Counted from the stretch's first letter, positions 1 through 8,973 are shown. The stretch is DNA of 38,397 bases from Microvirga sp. (GCA_029266525.1 JAQSWQ010000066.1:1-38397), one strand, 5' to 3'. Notes: generated by a model not told the origin, from the sequence alone. A program made the numbers and translations.

Positions 1-2207
1 ACGGAGAACGCCGCGTGCGACCAAGCCCAGCGGGAAAACGCGTGCGCCATCGCGCCGGTCACGCCGTTGCGCGCATGCGCCCGGGCCGCAATGTCCGCCA
101 GCGGCAGCGGCGCCAGCCCCGGCATGCCCAGCCGGCCGTCCTGCCATCGCGCCGCGTCCCATTGCTTGGCTCGCGGATCGGCCGGCGCAATGCGCCAGAG
201 GTCGAGCGCCGCCGGCCACAACCCGAAACGGAACACGACGCGCGCGGCCTCGGCGGCCGCATGCGTTCCGACATGCGCGCCGGTCGAGGCGGCTGTCGCC
301 GAGGAGATTGCGGGCACCCAGCGCGGATTTCGCGCCGCGGCGTCCTGGTCCGGTTGGGTCATCGTGTAGGGGTCGTCGGAGGTGACGAGTTCAAGCGGGC
401 CGAACGCGTCGAGTTGCGCAACCGTCACCTCGTCGGCCAGCCCGCCCAGATGGGCCGCGACCCGATTTGCCATCGCGGTGCCAATGCCGTTTCCCATCTC
501 CACGCCGTCGCCGTGGATCGCGATGCGGCCGCTCGGGTCGATCTCGACCGCGCCGAGCGAGGCGTCGGCGCCGGTGCCGAAATTCTTGGTGCAGCAAGCC
601 ACCCCGGTGCCGACGACAAACCCTTGCTTTGCCCGCGCCTTCTCCTCGGCGCGGTGCCGCCAGATCGGATGCTGTTCCAGCTTGTCGAGGATCTCCGGCG
701 TGCGGATCGACGTTCTTAAAGGATTTCCGGTCAGCGTTCGTTCGCCGGGCTTCAGTGCGTTGCGGCGGCGGAATTCGATGGCGTCGAGCGGCAAGGAGGC
801 GGCGAGCTCGTCGACCAGCACCTCCAGCGCGGTTTCTACCTGCAGCGACCCGTAGCCGCGCATCGACCCCGCGGTGACGCCGCGCGAATGCAGCGCCACG
901 GTCGTAACGTCCACCTTGGGTACGCTGTAGACGCCGAGCGCCGCGACGGCGCCACACGTCGCGACTGAGGGCGAAAAATTCGCAAGCCCGCCGCCGTCGA
1001 GCACATGGTCGGCCGCGAATGCGATCATCTTGCCGCTGGCACGATCAACGCCGATCTGCGTGCGCATCTTGAAGGCATGCCGCTTTATGCCGCCCTGGAA
1101 CTGCTGGTAGCGGTTGTGCGCAAGCCGGACCGGGCGGCCGGGGAAGAACATCGCCGCCAGCGCGACATACAGCGGAAACGGCGTGTGGTCTTTGCAGCCA
1201 AAGCCGCCGCCGATATGGGCGAACTGGGCATTGATGCTGGCCGGCTTGAACTTGCCGCTTGCCTCGCCGAGCAGGTACGCGATTGCCGTTCCGGTTTCGT
1301 GCGGCGACTGGGAACCCAGCACGAGTTCGAGTTTCTTGCGGCCGGGGTCGTACCAGGCGAGGCCGGCTTCGGGTTCGAGGGCCATCGGGTCGACGGATTG
1401 GGTCTCGAATTCGCGGTCGAGCACCAGCACCGCGGGATCGTTCCGCGCCAGCAGCGCACGGATCTCTTCGCCGTAGGTCGCGGCCTTCGCGTATTGCGCT
1501 CCCTCCTTGATCGGCAGCGGCCGCCAGATCGCCCGATCGCTGTCCTGGAACTTGCCGGGGCTGACCCAGCCTTCCTGGATTGGCGCATAAACATCCGGCG
1601 CGTCGGGCGTCGGGCCGGCGACACGAGCGAATCGGTACGCCCCGTAGGGGGGCATCGAGACCGGGCCGGTTTCCTCGCCGAACTTGAGGAAATCCTTGCC
1701 GCGCAGCTCCAGCTGCGCCCGGTCGAACGCGTCGAAAGTCTCAAAGATCAGTAGCGCCGCGGGCTGACCTAAATAGCGTGGCGTCTTGCCGACGGGGCAG
1801 AACAGATCCCCTTCGTAGAATGGGGGGACGCGCGTCCCGGCGCGCTCGAGATCCGCCGCGGCCACCACGGCTGAGGGCCTCGCGGCACTGCTCAGAAAGC
1901 CGATATCCATGCCGTTGTAGACATGCGCCGCGTCCGCGACGCGGACCAGCATTGCGTGCGAGGTTTTCTCCGGCCAGCCCGGCAGGTCGGCGGCCCGGAA
2001 GTCGGAGGGGTAAAGCTTGGCACCGATGACCTTGACAACTCCGTCGATTCGCCCGGCGCCGCCGACAGCCGGGTTCCAACCCCCGCGTCCGGGCAGCGTC
2101 TCGCGCGTCACAAAATCGGGCACCTGCGCCGCGCCTATCCGCGACAGGCCGAGCGTAATGCCGCTCGCCGTGACAAGTCTCAAGAACTCGCGTCGCGAAC
2201 CCCCCAT
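1..2207 (-). CDS. Xanthine dehydrogenase-family molybdopterin-binding subunit, Tat-exported, C-terminus cut by window edge
   Basis: The reading frame is open from the ATG at 2207 to the first base of the window, so about 735 residues are visible and the C-terminus is missing. It belongs to the large molybdenum-cofactor subunit of the xanthine dehydrogenase/aldehyde oxidase family: I read CPVGKTPRYLGQPAALL, the HIGGGFGCK motif near residues 330-337, and EMGNGIGTAMANRVAAHLG further on. These enzymes hydroxylate or oxidise aldehydes, N-heterocycles or purines using a Mo cofactor and pass electrons to a Fe-S subunit. The N-terminus reads MGGSRREFLRL, a twin-arginine signal at residues 4-9, so the protein probably folds in the cytoplasm and is exported, like isoquinoline oxidoreductase-type enzymes. 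A purine-rich ribosome site (GGGGCGGGGA) lies directly before the start. No Fe-S subunit lies upstream; it may sit beyond the window edge. The substrate cannot be told. Confidence 0.88.
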   Translation of the reverse strand, partial: MGGSRREFLRLVTASGITLGLSRIGAAQVPDFVTRETLPGRGGWNPAVGGAGRIDGVVKVIGAKLYPSDFRAADLPGWPEKTSHAMLVRVADAAHVYNGMDIGFLSSAARPSAVVAAADLERAGTRVPPFYEGDLFCPVGKTPRYLGQPAALLIFETFDAFDRAQLELRGKDFLKFGEETGPVSMPPYGAYRFARVAGPTPDAPDVYAPIQEGWVSPGKFQDSDRAIWRPLPIKEGAQYAKAATYGEEIRALLARNDPAVLVLDREFETQSVDPMALEPEAGLAWYDPGRKKLELVLGSQSPHETGTAIAYLLGEASGKFKPASINAQFAHIGGGFGCKDHTPFPLYVALAAMFFPGRPVRLAHNRYQQFQGGIKRHAFKMRTQIGVDRASGKMIAFAADHVLDGGGLANFSPSVATCGAVAALGVYSVPKVDVTTVALHSRGVTAGSMRGYGSLQVETALEVLVDELAASLPLDAIEFRRRNALKPGERTLTGNPLRTSIRTPEILDKLEQHPIWRHRAEEKARAKQGFVVGTGVACCTKNFGTGADASLGAVEIDPSGRIAIHGDGVEMGNGIGTAMANRVAAHLGGLADEVTVAQLDAFGPLELVTSDDPYTMTQPDQDAAARNPRWVPAISSATAASTGAHVGTHAAAEAARVVFRFGLWPAALDLWRIAPADPRAKQWDAARWQDGRLGMPGLAPLPLADIAARAHARNGVTGAMAHAFSRWAWSHAAFS

Positions 2208-2622
2208 TCCCCGCCCCCTTCGGTGGCGCTGTGGCAATGCTGCTCTAAGTCACTGCACCCTGGCAGCTCTCAAGCCATGCTACACGATTTTCGGTGCTAG
2301 TGGATAACATCTGACATTCGAATCCCGTCGGGTTGCGCGCGCGCGAGTCTTGAGCATGCGCGCCGGGATATCGATCAGGCTCGAAGCGTCCGACCGCCGC
2401 CGTTCTGCGGGGCGGCCGTTCGCGACCGCAACGCAGGCGCAAGCAGGCGTGCTGGTCGAGGCGTGGGTGAAAACCGGCGCGGCGTGTCCGAACTAGATGT
2501 GCGACGCTCCAGGGGGCATCCTTTCGGACGGCATGCGATGAAAGGTGGTACAGTGCTCTGGGTCGAGCAGCAGCCGACTTGGGCTGTGTCAGCTTTTTCA
2601 AGACTACACACGAGGCAGTCTC
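2208..2622. other. Intergenic spacer between divergent XDH-type and multicopper oxidase genes
   Basis: This stretch separates two divergently transcribed genes and must hold the promoters of both, but I could not pick out convincing -35/-10 boxes. No open frame here looks like a protein. A short T-loop-like string (TTCGAATCCC near 2318) is present without the rest of a tRNA. The multicopper oxidase frame stays open upstream to 2545, but that extension is not signal-peptide-like and I regard it as leader. Confidence 0.5.
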
Positions 2623-5600
2623 ATGCACAGTCTCTCGGCCGCTCGCGGACGGCACACCGGTTCTCCGTTCTCTCGGCGTGTAATCGGTGCAATCGCCCAA
2701 CTGTCCATGTGTGGCTGCCTCGCGGCGCTTGCCCAGGCGCAGGAGGCCACAAGCAAGGCCAATCCACCGGCGCGCGCCGAGTTTCGCGAACCTGTAACGT
2801 TGGCAAGCAGGGACGGCGTACTCGAAGTCCGCCTCACCGCACGCCAAGGCACGGCCAGGCTCGATACGGTGGCCACTCCCGTCAAGAACTTTTTCGTGTT
2901 CGACTATCAGTTGATCCGCGGCGCGCCATCCGATGGGCAAATGTCGGGCGGCAACCTCTACCCGGCGCCGACCTTGCAGGTTTTTCCGGGCGAGACGCTG
3001 ATCGTTCACCTGGAAAACGGCCTCTCCGGCCTGACAATTCGGGATTACTTCAGTCCGCAATACACGCGGAAGGGCGAGACAGTCCCGATCTACCCGGAGC
3101 AACTGACCTCATCGCCATTGAATCTTCACGTTCACGGGGTCCACGTCAGCCCGAAAGGCAATGCCGACAACGTGCTGCTGCACATCCCCGCCGGCATGTC
3201 CAACACCTACACCTACAATATTCCGAACAACATGCCGCAGGGAGCATATTGGTACCACAGCCACCTGCATGGCCTCACCGCAGCTCAAACCTACTTGGGC
3301 CTTGCCGGCCTGCTCTCGATCGGCCGCACGGACGGCAACCTGCCACTCGTCACGCAGAACAGCATTCCGATCCGCAACATGCTGCTGCAATACAATTTCG
3401 TCTCCAATCGCGAGAACGATCTTGCGCAGCTCAACAACCCGTACTGGCCGCAATTCGTAAGCACGATAAAGGCGCCGCAAGGCGATGAACTGGCGAAGGG
3501 CACCTATCGCCCGCTGCTCACCCCGGTGAATTTCACCCAGTCTAAGCCGGGACAAAAATATTTCACGACGTGGTGGGGAGGGCCGCTCTCGATCCAAAAC
3601 CAGCGCGGTCGGCTCCAGTTCATCCCGAGCAATCTGTTGCGCTTCACCCCGCAGGCGGGCAGCGCGGACCCGGTTATTCCGCCAGATCCGTCGCTTCCCG
3701 ACTCCCAGCGCGACGTTCAGTTCACGGTCAACGGCCAGTTCCAGCCGGTCATCCACAGCAAGGCAGGCCAGACCGAGATCTGGGTGCTCGCCAACATCAG
3801 CGACATCGCCTACATCAATGTCCAGCTGACGGAAACGGCGACCGGTCGGCATCCCAAGATCGCCATCGTCGGGCAGGACGGAAATCCGTATCCCGCCGTC
3901 CACTTTCCCCCGACGGACGACGGCACGCGGCTGCTCGTTCCGCCGGCAAGCCGGTTCGCCATCGCCGTGACGATTCCGGCGCAAGGCGATCTGGTGCTGG
4001 AGATACCGCCCCGCGGGAGCGGCACGAAGACGATCAGCACACCGGGCGTGCTCTACACCAGCAACGGCACGGAAAACCCTCCGGCTGTGCTCGGAAGCCT
4101 GAGCGCGCAGCCGTCCGCCATCAGCTACGACGACGGGTTCTTCGTCTTCCCGACGCAGGTGTTAGCACGGGCAGTGCCTTCGCAAGGTCCAGGCCGGACC
4201 ACCGAGTTCGCCGAGGGACAGGCGCTCGGCGCGTATACGTCCTTCGTCGAGCTTTCCGACAAGACTCCCGATGTCAAGCGTGAGATCAGGATCACTGGAG
4301 GCTTCCTCAACAATCTTACAAGCAAAGACGAAGCGAAAGCTTTCGTCTACGCCTTCGAGGGCGGTGCATTTCCCAACGTACCGCTGATCCAGCCCCGGCT
4401 CAATTCGATCGAGGAGTGGAGATTCGTCAATCACAACAACGACGAGCATCCCATCCACATCCACGTCAACGATTTTCAGGTCGTCGAATACTACGATCCC
4501 ACAACCGGATTACGCACTGGCCCGAATAAATTTGGCATCGACAACGCCAACACGCCGGCCCCGAGCATGTACAGCGATGAGACCGTCATCGAGCCCGGCA
4601 TTCTTTCCGTCCGCACGCGGTTCGACGAGTACATCGGTCTCTACGTGATGCATTGTCACCGGCTGAACCACGAAGACAACGGGCTCATGATGCTCATCAG
4701 CGTCATCCCTGAAATTTCCAGCTACGCTGTGGCGGAGCCGGGCACGCCGGGTAAAGGGACCGAGGTGCGCGTCTTTGACGGCAATGGCGACCGGCTACTC
4801 GCAACCGTCACCCCGTTTCCCGGCCACCAAGGCGGTGTCAGCGTCGCGATGGGCGACGTCGACGACGATGGCGTGTACGATTTGCTTGTCGGCGCCGGCA
4901 AGGATCACGCTCCCGAGGTCGTCGTCTATTCAGGCAAGGCTACAACCGGAAGCAATGCCTTCACCGCGGAGCTTGCGCGTTTCCGGCCGTTCACGGCCGG
5001 AGAGCGCGGCGGCGTCAGCGTGACCGCCGCGCAGATCGACGGCAGCAGCGCCGACAATATCGTCGTCGCGTCGGGTCCCGGCATGGCAAGCGAGGTCAGG
5101 GTTTACAGCTCGAAGCTGCCGTCATCGCCGGGCACCGCGCCGGCTCTGTTCGCCACGTTCAGCCCCTATGCCGGCGACCGGTCGGGCGTAAGCCTTACCA
5201 CCGGCTTCGTGGATTACGCGACCGGCCGCTACAGCATCGTTACCGCGCCAGGGCCCGGGACGCCGGCCGAGGTGAAGGTGTTCGCCTTTCCGCTGCTGAA
5301 ACCGGTAAGCAACGGCAGCGGCCACGCTGCGGACCACGCCGGCGTGCATGCGGCCGGACCGAGCGAGCCCGCCAATACCGCTTCGTTCAAGCCGTTTGGC
5401 GACGCCTACCGAGGCGGCGTTTCGCTCGCGACCGGCTGGCTTGCAGGATCGCTCGGCGGCGCCGAACGGATCGTCGTCAGCCAGCTCGAGGATGCCGGCA
5501 CGGTGAAAGTGTTCTCCAGCGGCTCGGCCTTGGACGACGGTCCCGCGCTCTACCTCCAGAGCCCGAAGGCGCATGGCCACCCGCCTACCTTCCGCGAGAT

Positions 5601-5826
5601 CGCGAGCTTCAATCCGTTCGACGGGACATCCGGGACACGCGTCGCTACCACGAGCACGACCGCCGGTGCCAACCTGCTGGTCAGCGGCGTGCAAGGCCGC
5701 AGCGCGAGCGTCGTGAGGTACGAGCTCGCCAGGCCGAACGCCCAGGCGACGGTGCTGCAAGCCCGGCGTCTCGGAGAGGTCTTTTCCGCGGCAGGCTCGC
5801 AACCAGTGATTCTCGGCGGGGATTAG
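2623..5826 (+). CDS. Exported multicopper oxidase fused to a C-terminal FG-GAP-like repeat (beta-propeller) region
   Basis: This 1067-residue protein starts at the ATG at 2623, behind a weak GAGG site and followed by a signal peptide with twin arginines (SRRVIG, R18-R19) and cleavage near AQAQ-EA. Residues 45-700 are a multicopper oxidase: HVHG (H169, H171), HSHLHG (H212, H214), HPIHIH (H609, H612, H614) and HCHRLNHEDNGLMM (H677, C678, H679, H683) supply the type 1, 2 and 3 copper ligands. The position ten residues after C678, the type 1 axial site, is L688, where CueO has Met; an axial Leu is known to raise the redox potential. Residues 705-1060 hold about five imperfect repeats of the form F-x-PF...GGVSV...GDVD..D..VGAG...EVRV(F/Y), resembling FG-GAP/VCBS blades. 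The oxidase half should couple one-electron substrate oxidation to reduction of O2 in the periplasm or outside the cell. The propeller may bind a surface or partner. Substrate unknown. Confidence 0.88.
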   Translation: MHSLSAARGRHTGSPFSRRVIGAIAQLSMCGCLAALAQAQEATSKANPPARAEFREPVTLASRDGVLEVRLTARQGTARLDTVATPVKNFFVFDYQLIRGAPSDGQMSGGNLYPAPTLQVFPGETLIVHLENGLSGLTIRDYFSPQYTRKGETVPIYPEQLTSSPLNLHVHGVHVSPKGNADNVLLHIPAGMSNTYTYNIPNNMPQGAYWYHSHLHGLTAAQTYLGLAGLLSIGRTDGNLPLVTQNSIPIRNMLLQYNFVSNRENDLAQLNNPYWPQFVSTIKAPQGDELAKGTYRPLLTPVNFTQSKPGQKYFTTWWGGPLSIQNQRGRLQFIPSNLLRFTPQAGSADPVIPPDPSLPDSQRDVQFTVNGQFQPVIHSKAGQTEIWVLANISDIAYINVQLTETATGRHPKIAIVGQDGNPYPAVHFPPTDDGTRLLVPPASRFAIAVTIPAQGDLVLEIPPRGSGTKTISTPGVLYTSNGTENPPAVLGSLSAQPSAISYDDGFFVFPTQVLARAVPSQGPGRTTEFAEGQALGAYTSFVELSDKTPDVKREIRITGGFLNNLTSKDEAKAFVYAFEGGAFPNVPLIQPRLNSIEEWRFVNHNNDEHPIHIHVNDFQVVEYYDPTTGLRTGPNKFGIDNANTPAPSMYSDETVIEPGILSVRTRFDEYIGLYVMHCHRLNHEDNGLMMLISVIPEISSYAVAEPGTPGKGTEVRVFDGNGDRLLATVTPFPGHQGGVSVAMGDVDDDGVYDLLVGAGKDHAPEVVVYSGKATTGSNAFTAELARFRPFTAGERGGVSVTAAQIDGSSADNIVVASGPGMASEVRVYSSKLPSSPGTAPALFATFSPYAGDRSGVSLTTGFVDYATGRYSIVTAPGPGTPAEVKVFAFPLLKPVSNGSGHAADHAGVHAAGPSEPANTASFKPFGDAYRGGVSLATGWLAGSLGGAERIVVSQLEDAGTVKVFSSGSALDDGPALYLQSPKAHGHPPTFREIASFNPFDGTSGTRVATTSTTAGANLLVSGVQGRSASVVRYELARPNAQATVLQARRLGEVFSAAGSQPVILGGD

Positions 5827-6362
5827 CCCGGGACTCTCGCGGCGTGAGGTTCGTGAAATGCCTGGAAGGCGCGGCGTACCAAGACTCCCCTCCGGTCCAG
5901 CAAGTCGCGCCATTGAGAGCCCCGGCGCTCGTCTAACCACCCCATTGTCGAAGTCCGCTTTGCGGGGAAGCAGCCTACCGACCTGCGCGGGGCGTAAGCC
6001 CGCCCGGGAAGGGGCGACCGGAGGCCCGAGAACCGCCGGGAAGTGCGGAAGGCCTCGGGACAGAAAAGCCGCGGAGGGCGCCAGGTATCTGGCGCTCTAA
6101 AAAAAATGTGAGCCGGCCCTGGCGTCCTGCTCCCCCTTTGCTCTTTGACATCGCAAAGACCTTCGCCCGGGTTCTCCCGGGGGATTTCGCGTGCCAGCAT
6201 TCCTCCCTCCCGGGGAGAACCGACACCGGCGAAGCTGCGAGCGAAGCGGGGGCGCGCGGGCCTTGAGTGCGACGGGCGCAAAGGACGGCTCCCGACAAGC
6301 AGCGCTCCACCCAGCTTGCGCGCCCCCACCCCGCCATTCCCCATGATGGCGAGGGGAGAGCG
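5827..6362. other. Hairpin-rich intergenic region of 536 bp
   Basis: I see no credible gene here. A minus-strand frame running through it is a continuation of an antisense shadow of the next gene and has the Arg/Gly/Ala-rich look of noise. The stretch contains several GC-rich inverted repeats: GCGCCAG-GTAT-CTGGCGC at 6078-6095, CTTTG...CAAAG at 6136-6158, and CCCGGG-TTCT-CCCGGG at 6166-6181. A/T-rich spots (CTAAAAAAAATG near 6096-6107) stand out from the surroundings. It may hold the end of the multicopper oxidase transcript, the promoter of the following gene and possibly a copy of a dispersed repeat or a small RNA. Its last bases carry the strong ribosome site of the AbrB-family gene. Confidence 0.5.
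6078..6095. repeat. Perfect 7-bp inverted repeat with 4-nt loop
   Basis: The arms GCGCCAG and CTGGCGC flank a GTAT loop and are followed by TCTAAAAAAAA. It lies about 250 bp after the multicopper oxidase stop. Because the downstream run is A rather than T, it is not a classical terminator for plus-strand transcripts. It could be part of a structured RNA or a dispersed repeat. Confidence 0.6.
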
Positions 6363-7526
6363 ATGCTCCGGCGCGACTCGACCCCGCGACCCGGCCGCGT
6401 TAGCCCGTCCGCCATGCGCGACCTCATCGGCGAGCTGCGCGACGGCATCTGGGCGCTGTCGCCTTCCCGCTTCCCCTACCGGCGCTTCTTTGCGGCGCTC
6501 GCATTGGGCGGCGCCGGCGGCTGGAGCTTCGCGCGCCTGCAGCTGCCGCTGCCCTGGATGCTCGGACCGATGACGGTGTGCACGATCGCGGCCCTGTTCC
6601 GCGCGCCGATCGCCGCGCCCGCGGTGGTGCGACCGCCGATGACCATGGTCATCGGCGTGCTGCTCGGTGCCGGCTTCTCGCCCGCGATCCTCGGCCAGCT
6701 GCCGAGCTGGATCGCGCCGCTCCTCGGGCTCCTCGCCTTCATCCTGGTCTGCGGCCTTGCCTGCGTCAGCTATTTCCGCGTCGTCGCCCGCTACGACCCG
6801 GTCACGGCCTATTTCGCCGGCATGCCCGGCGGGCTCGTCGAGATGGTGATCCTCGGCGAGGAGCGCGGCGGCAACGCGCGCACCATCGCGCTGATCCATT
6901 CGGCCCGGATCCTGCTCATCGTCATGACGCTGCCCTTTATCGTGCAGTGGCTCCTCGGCGTGAGCCTCGGAGCGCGGCCGGCCTTCGGCCGCTCGCTCCT
7001 GGACACGCCCTGGCCGAGCGATCTCTGGCTCGTCGCCACCGCGATCGTCGGCGCGATCCTCGGCGATTGGCTGCGGCTTCCAGCAAAATACCTTCTCGGG
7101 CCGATGCTGGTCAGCGCCGCCGTCCACATCGTCGGTCTCTCCGACTTCCAGCCGCCGCAGGAGATCGTGATCGCGGCGCAGCTGGTGCTCGGGACGACGA
7201 TCGGCTGCCGCTTCCTCGGCACGCCGCCGCGCGAGATCCTGAGCGTGCTTCTCGTCTCGCTCGGCTCGACCGCAATCCTGGTCGCGATCACCCTCGCCTT
7301 CGGCTATCTGATCGCGCGCGTCTCCACCTTCGGCGCAATCCCGCTGATCCTCGCCTATTCGCCAGGCGGGCTTGCCGAGATGAGCCTGATTGCGCTCGCG
7401 CTCCACATCGAGGTCGCCTTCGTCGCGGCGCACCACGTCATCCGGGTTTTTCTGGTGATGGTCGGCGCCGGTCTCGTGTTCGGGTTCACGCCGGCGGCCC
7501 GCCGCAAACGCGGCGCGCCGCCTTGA
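6363..7526 (+). CDS. AbrB-family (Gneg_AbrB_dup) integral membrane protein
   Basis: This 387-residue polytopic membrane protein shows the internal duplication of the proteobacterial AbrB membrane family (PF05145/TIGR03082). Each half contains LPWMLGPM- or YLLGPMLV-like and GGLVEM- or GGLAEM-like signatures (PGGLVEMVILGEE in the first half, SPGGLAEMSLIALAL in the second), with roughly ten hydrophobic segments. In Escherichia coli the namesake was linked to control of aidB, but the family is generally treated as a putative transporter or ammonia-monooxygenase-like protein of unknown substrate. I chose the ATG at 6363 because GAGGGGAGA lies just before it; a start at 6414 is possible but has no good ribosome site. 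It is followed at a 72-bp gap by a VOC protein in the same direction, perhaps in one transcript. Confidence 0.85.
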   Translation: MLRRDSTPRPGRVSPSAMRDLIGELRDGIWALSPSRFPYRRFFAALALGGAGGWSFARLQLPLPWMLGPMTVCTIAALFRAPIAAPAVVRPPMTMVIGVLLGAGFSPAILGQLPSWIAPLLGLLAFILVCGLACVSYFRVVARYDPVTAYFAGMPGGLVEMVILGEERGGNARTIALIHSARILLIVMTLPFIVQWLLGVSLGARPAFGRSLLDTPWPSDLWLVATAIVGAILGDWLRLPAKYLLGPMLVSAAVHIVGLSDFQPPQEIVIAAQLVLGTTIGCRFLGTPPREILSVLLVSLGSTAILVAITLAFGYLIARVSTFGAIPLILAYSPGGLAEMSLIALALHIEVAFVAAHHVIRVFLVMVGAGLVFGFTPAARRKRGAPP

Positions 7527-7598
7527 GCCGGGATCGGCTTCTTGCCGGCTCGCGCGCGCCGCGCGACAGTGCCGTCGTACTCGCACGGAGCTCGGGCT

Positions 7599-8072
7599 AT
7601 GGCGCTCAGATACACACATGTCAGCATTCCGACCCGCGATGCCGACCGCGCGGCGCGCTGGTATCAGGAACTCTTCGGCCTCGAGGAGCTGCCGGCGCCG
7701 AATTTCGGCTTCCCGGTGCGCTGGCTGCGCATCGGCGATCTCCAGCTGCACCTCTATCAACGCAACGAGGAGCGCGCGCCAATGCAGCATTTCGGCCTCG
7801 CGGCCGAGAAATTCGAGGCGCTTTACGACCGGGCGCGCGCGATCGGCGCGATCGACAAGATCCGCTCGCACCACCTCTACATCACGGCGGCGGGCGAGGT
7901 TCAGCTCTACCTGCGGGATCCGGACGGCAACAACATCGAGGTCAACTGGCCCGACGCCTCGACGCTGCCCGCCCGCATCACGGCCGAGGCGATCCGCCGC
8001 GAGGACGAGTTCGATCAGTCGGACTGGAACCGCAGCGCCCGCATCTTCATGACCCCGCAGCCGGCGGCTTGA
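7599..8072 (+). CDS. VOC (glyoxalase/dioxygenase-like) family protein
   Basis: A 157-residue single-module protein of the vicinal oxygen chelate fold. The N-terminal YTHVSIPTRDADRAARWYQELFGLEE is the classic first beta-alpha-beta unit, and LYLRDPDGNNIEVNWP is the classic end. Likely metal ligands are H7, H64 (MQHFGL) and E114 (NNIEVN), the positions used in extradiol dioxygenase, fosfomycin-resistance and glyoxalase members. The C-terminal tail of about 35 residues is longer than a minimal VOC domain. The ATG at 7599 is preceded by GGAG; an upstream in-frame start at 7542 would add an Arg-rich stretch without homology signal. The reaction cannot be assigned from sequence alone. Confidence 0.82.
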   Translation: MALRYTHVSIPTRDADRAARWYQELFGLEELPAPNFGFPVRWLRIGDLQLHLYQRNEERAPMQHFGLAAEKFEALYDRARAIGAIDKIRSHHLYITAAGEVQLYLRDPDGNNIEVNWPDASTLPARITAEAIRREDEFDQSDWNRSARIFMTPQPAA

Positions 8073-8092
8073 AGGGGGCGCGGCGGCGGGGC

Positions 8093-8946
8093 CTATTCGA
8101 ACTTGACCGAGACCTTGGGCGAGCCCGGCAGGCCGTCATAGCGCACGGTCACGACCTGGCCGGGCTTCGGCGGCACGAGCGGGGTGAAAGACCCGACGCT
8201 GATGAGGTCGCCCGCCGAGAGCTTGCGGCCACCCTTCGCCAGCTCCTCGACGAGCCAGACCACGACGTTGAGCGGGTTGCCGAGCGTCGCCGCGCCGCTG
8301 CCCTCGGCGAGGACAGCCCCGCCCGCATCGGTGGCGATGATCTTGGTTTCGGCAAGCTGATTGAGCGTTTCCGGGGTGGGCTGAAGCGGCACTTCGGGAC
8401 CGGCGACGCCGAGACGGGCGGCGACGTTGATCGCCATGAGCTGCGTCCCGTCGAGCTTCTCGCCCTGGGCAAGCATCAGGTCCGGCAGCTCGATGAAGGG
8501 CCGCATGCCGAGATATGGCGCAGAGCCTCCTCCGGCGTCTTCGCCCGGTTGATGCCCTCGTCCTTGACCACGAGCAGCATGTCGCCTTCCCAGACCGGCC
8601 TTGCGCCAAAGGTCGCTGGCACGGAGGCCCCGTCCTTCAGGATCATCGTTTCGAGCAGAACGCCGGCGACCGGCGCGGTGGCGTTGAAGCGCTCCTGCGT
8701 CGCCTTCGCGGTGAGGCCGGCCTTGTAGCCGACGACCTTGCCGAGGCTGCCGCCGAGCGCCTCGACGAGCTTGTCGCGCGCGCAGACGGCGTCCTTCAGA
8801 TCCGAGACGGGAAGCGCCTTGGTGACTCGCTTGGCCTGCCAGTCCTCGACGAAGCGCCCGATATCCTCCGCACCGGGACAGGCGGCGAACGCCGACTGCG
8901 CTCCGATCGCGCAAGCGAAGCCGAGTACGATCGCAGAAGCACGCAT
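8093..8946 (-). pseudogene. 2-keto-4-pentenoate hydratase/FAH-like protein with signal peptide, split by one frameshift
   Basis: Two overlapping minus-strand frames together give one protein of about 284 residues. The 5' part (from the ATG at 8946) begins MRASAIVLGFACAIGAQSAFA, a clear signal peptide, and continues with VCARDKLVEALGGSLGKVVGYKAGLT and a VLLETMILKDGASV-type hydratase core up to EEALRHIS. The 3' part resumes with MRPFIELPDLML and runs through LGNPLNVVVWLVEELAKGGRKLSAGDLISVGSFT to the stop at 8093. The frame changes near 8506-8510, where adding one base (GC-N-ATG) restores a continuous protein, so one base is missing. Family members hydrate 2-hydroxypenta-2,4-dienoates in aromatic degradation; an exported version is unusual. 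Either the gene is inactive or the base loss is a sequencing error. The neighbouring gene is frameshifted too. Confidence 0.72.
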
Positions 8947-8973
8947 GCTCTCCTCCCATTGCTGAGAGAGAGG

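Noticed and set aside
2310-2340. tRNA-like T-loop string TTCGAATCCC upstream of the multicopper oxidase
   Set aside because: The bases before the loop do not pair with those after it, and no anticodon or D arm lies upstream.
2545-2622. Upstream start of the multicopper oxidase
   Set aside because: The extra 26 residues (Ser/Gln-rich) would precede the Tat signal; the ATG at 2623 puts the signal at the N-terminus.
6078-6107. Rho-independent terminator for the multicopper oxidase
   Set aside because: The hairpin is followed by a run of A, not T, and is 250 bp from the stop codon.
5823-7874. 683-codon minus-strand frame
   Set aside because: It is antisense to the AbrB-family gene and is rich in Arg, Asp, Glu and Ala with no domain; a typical high-GC shadow.
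6578-8728. 716-codon plus-strand frame spanning two real genes
   Set aside because: It is Arg/Ala/Pro-rich noise in another frame of the AbrB-family, VOC and hydratase genes.
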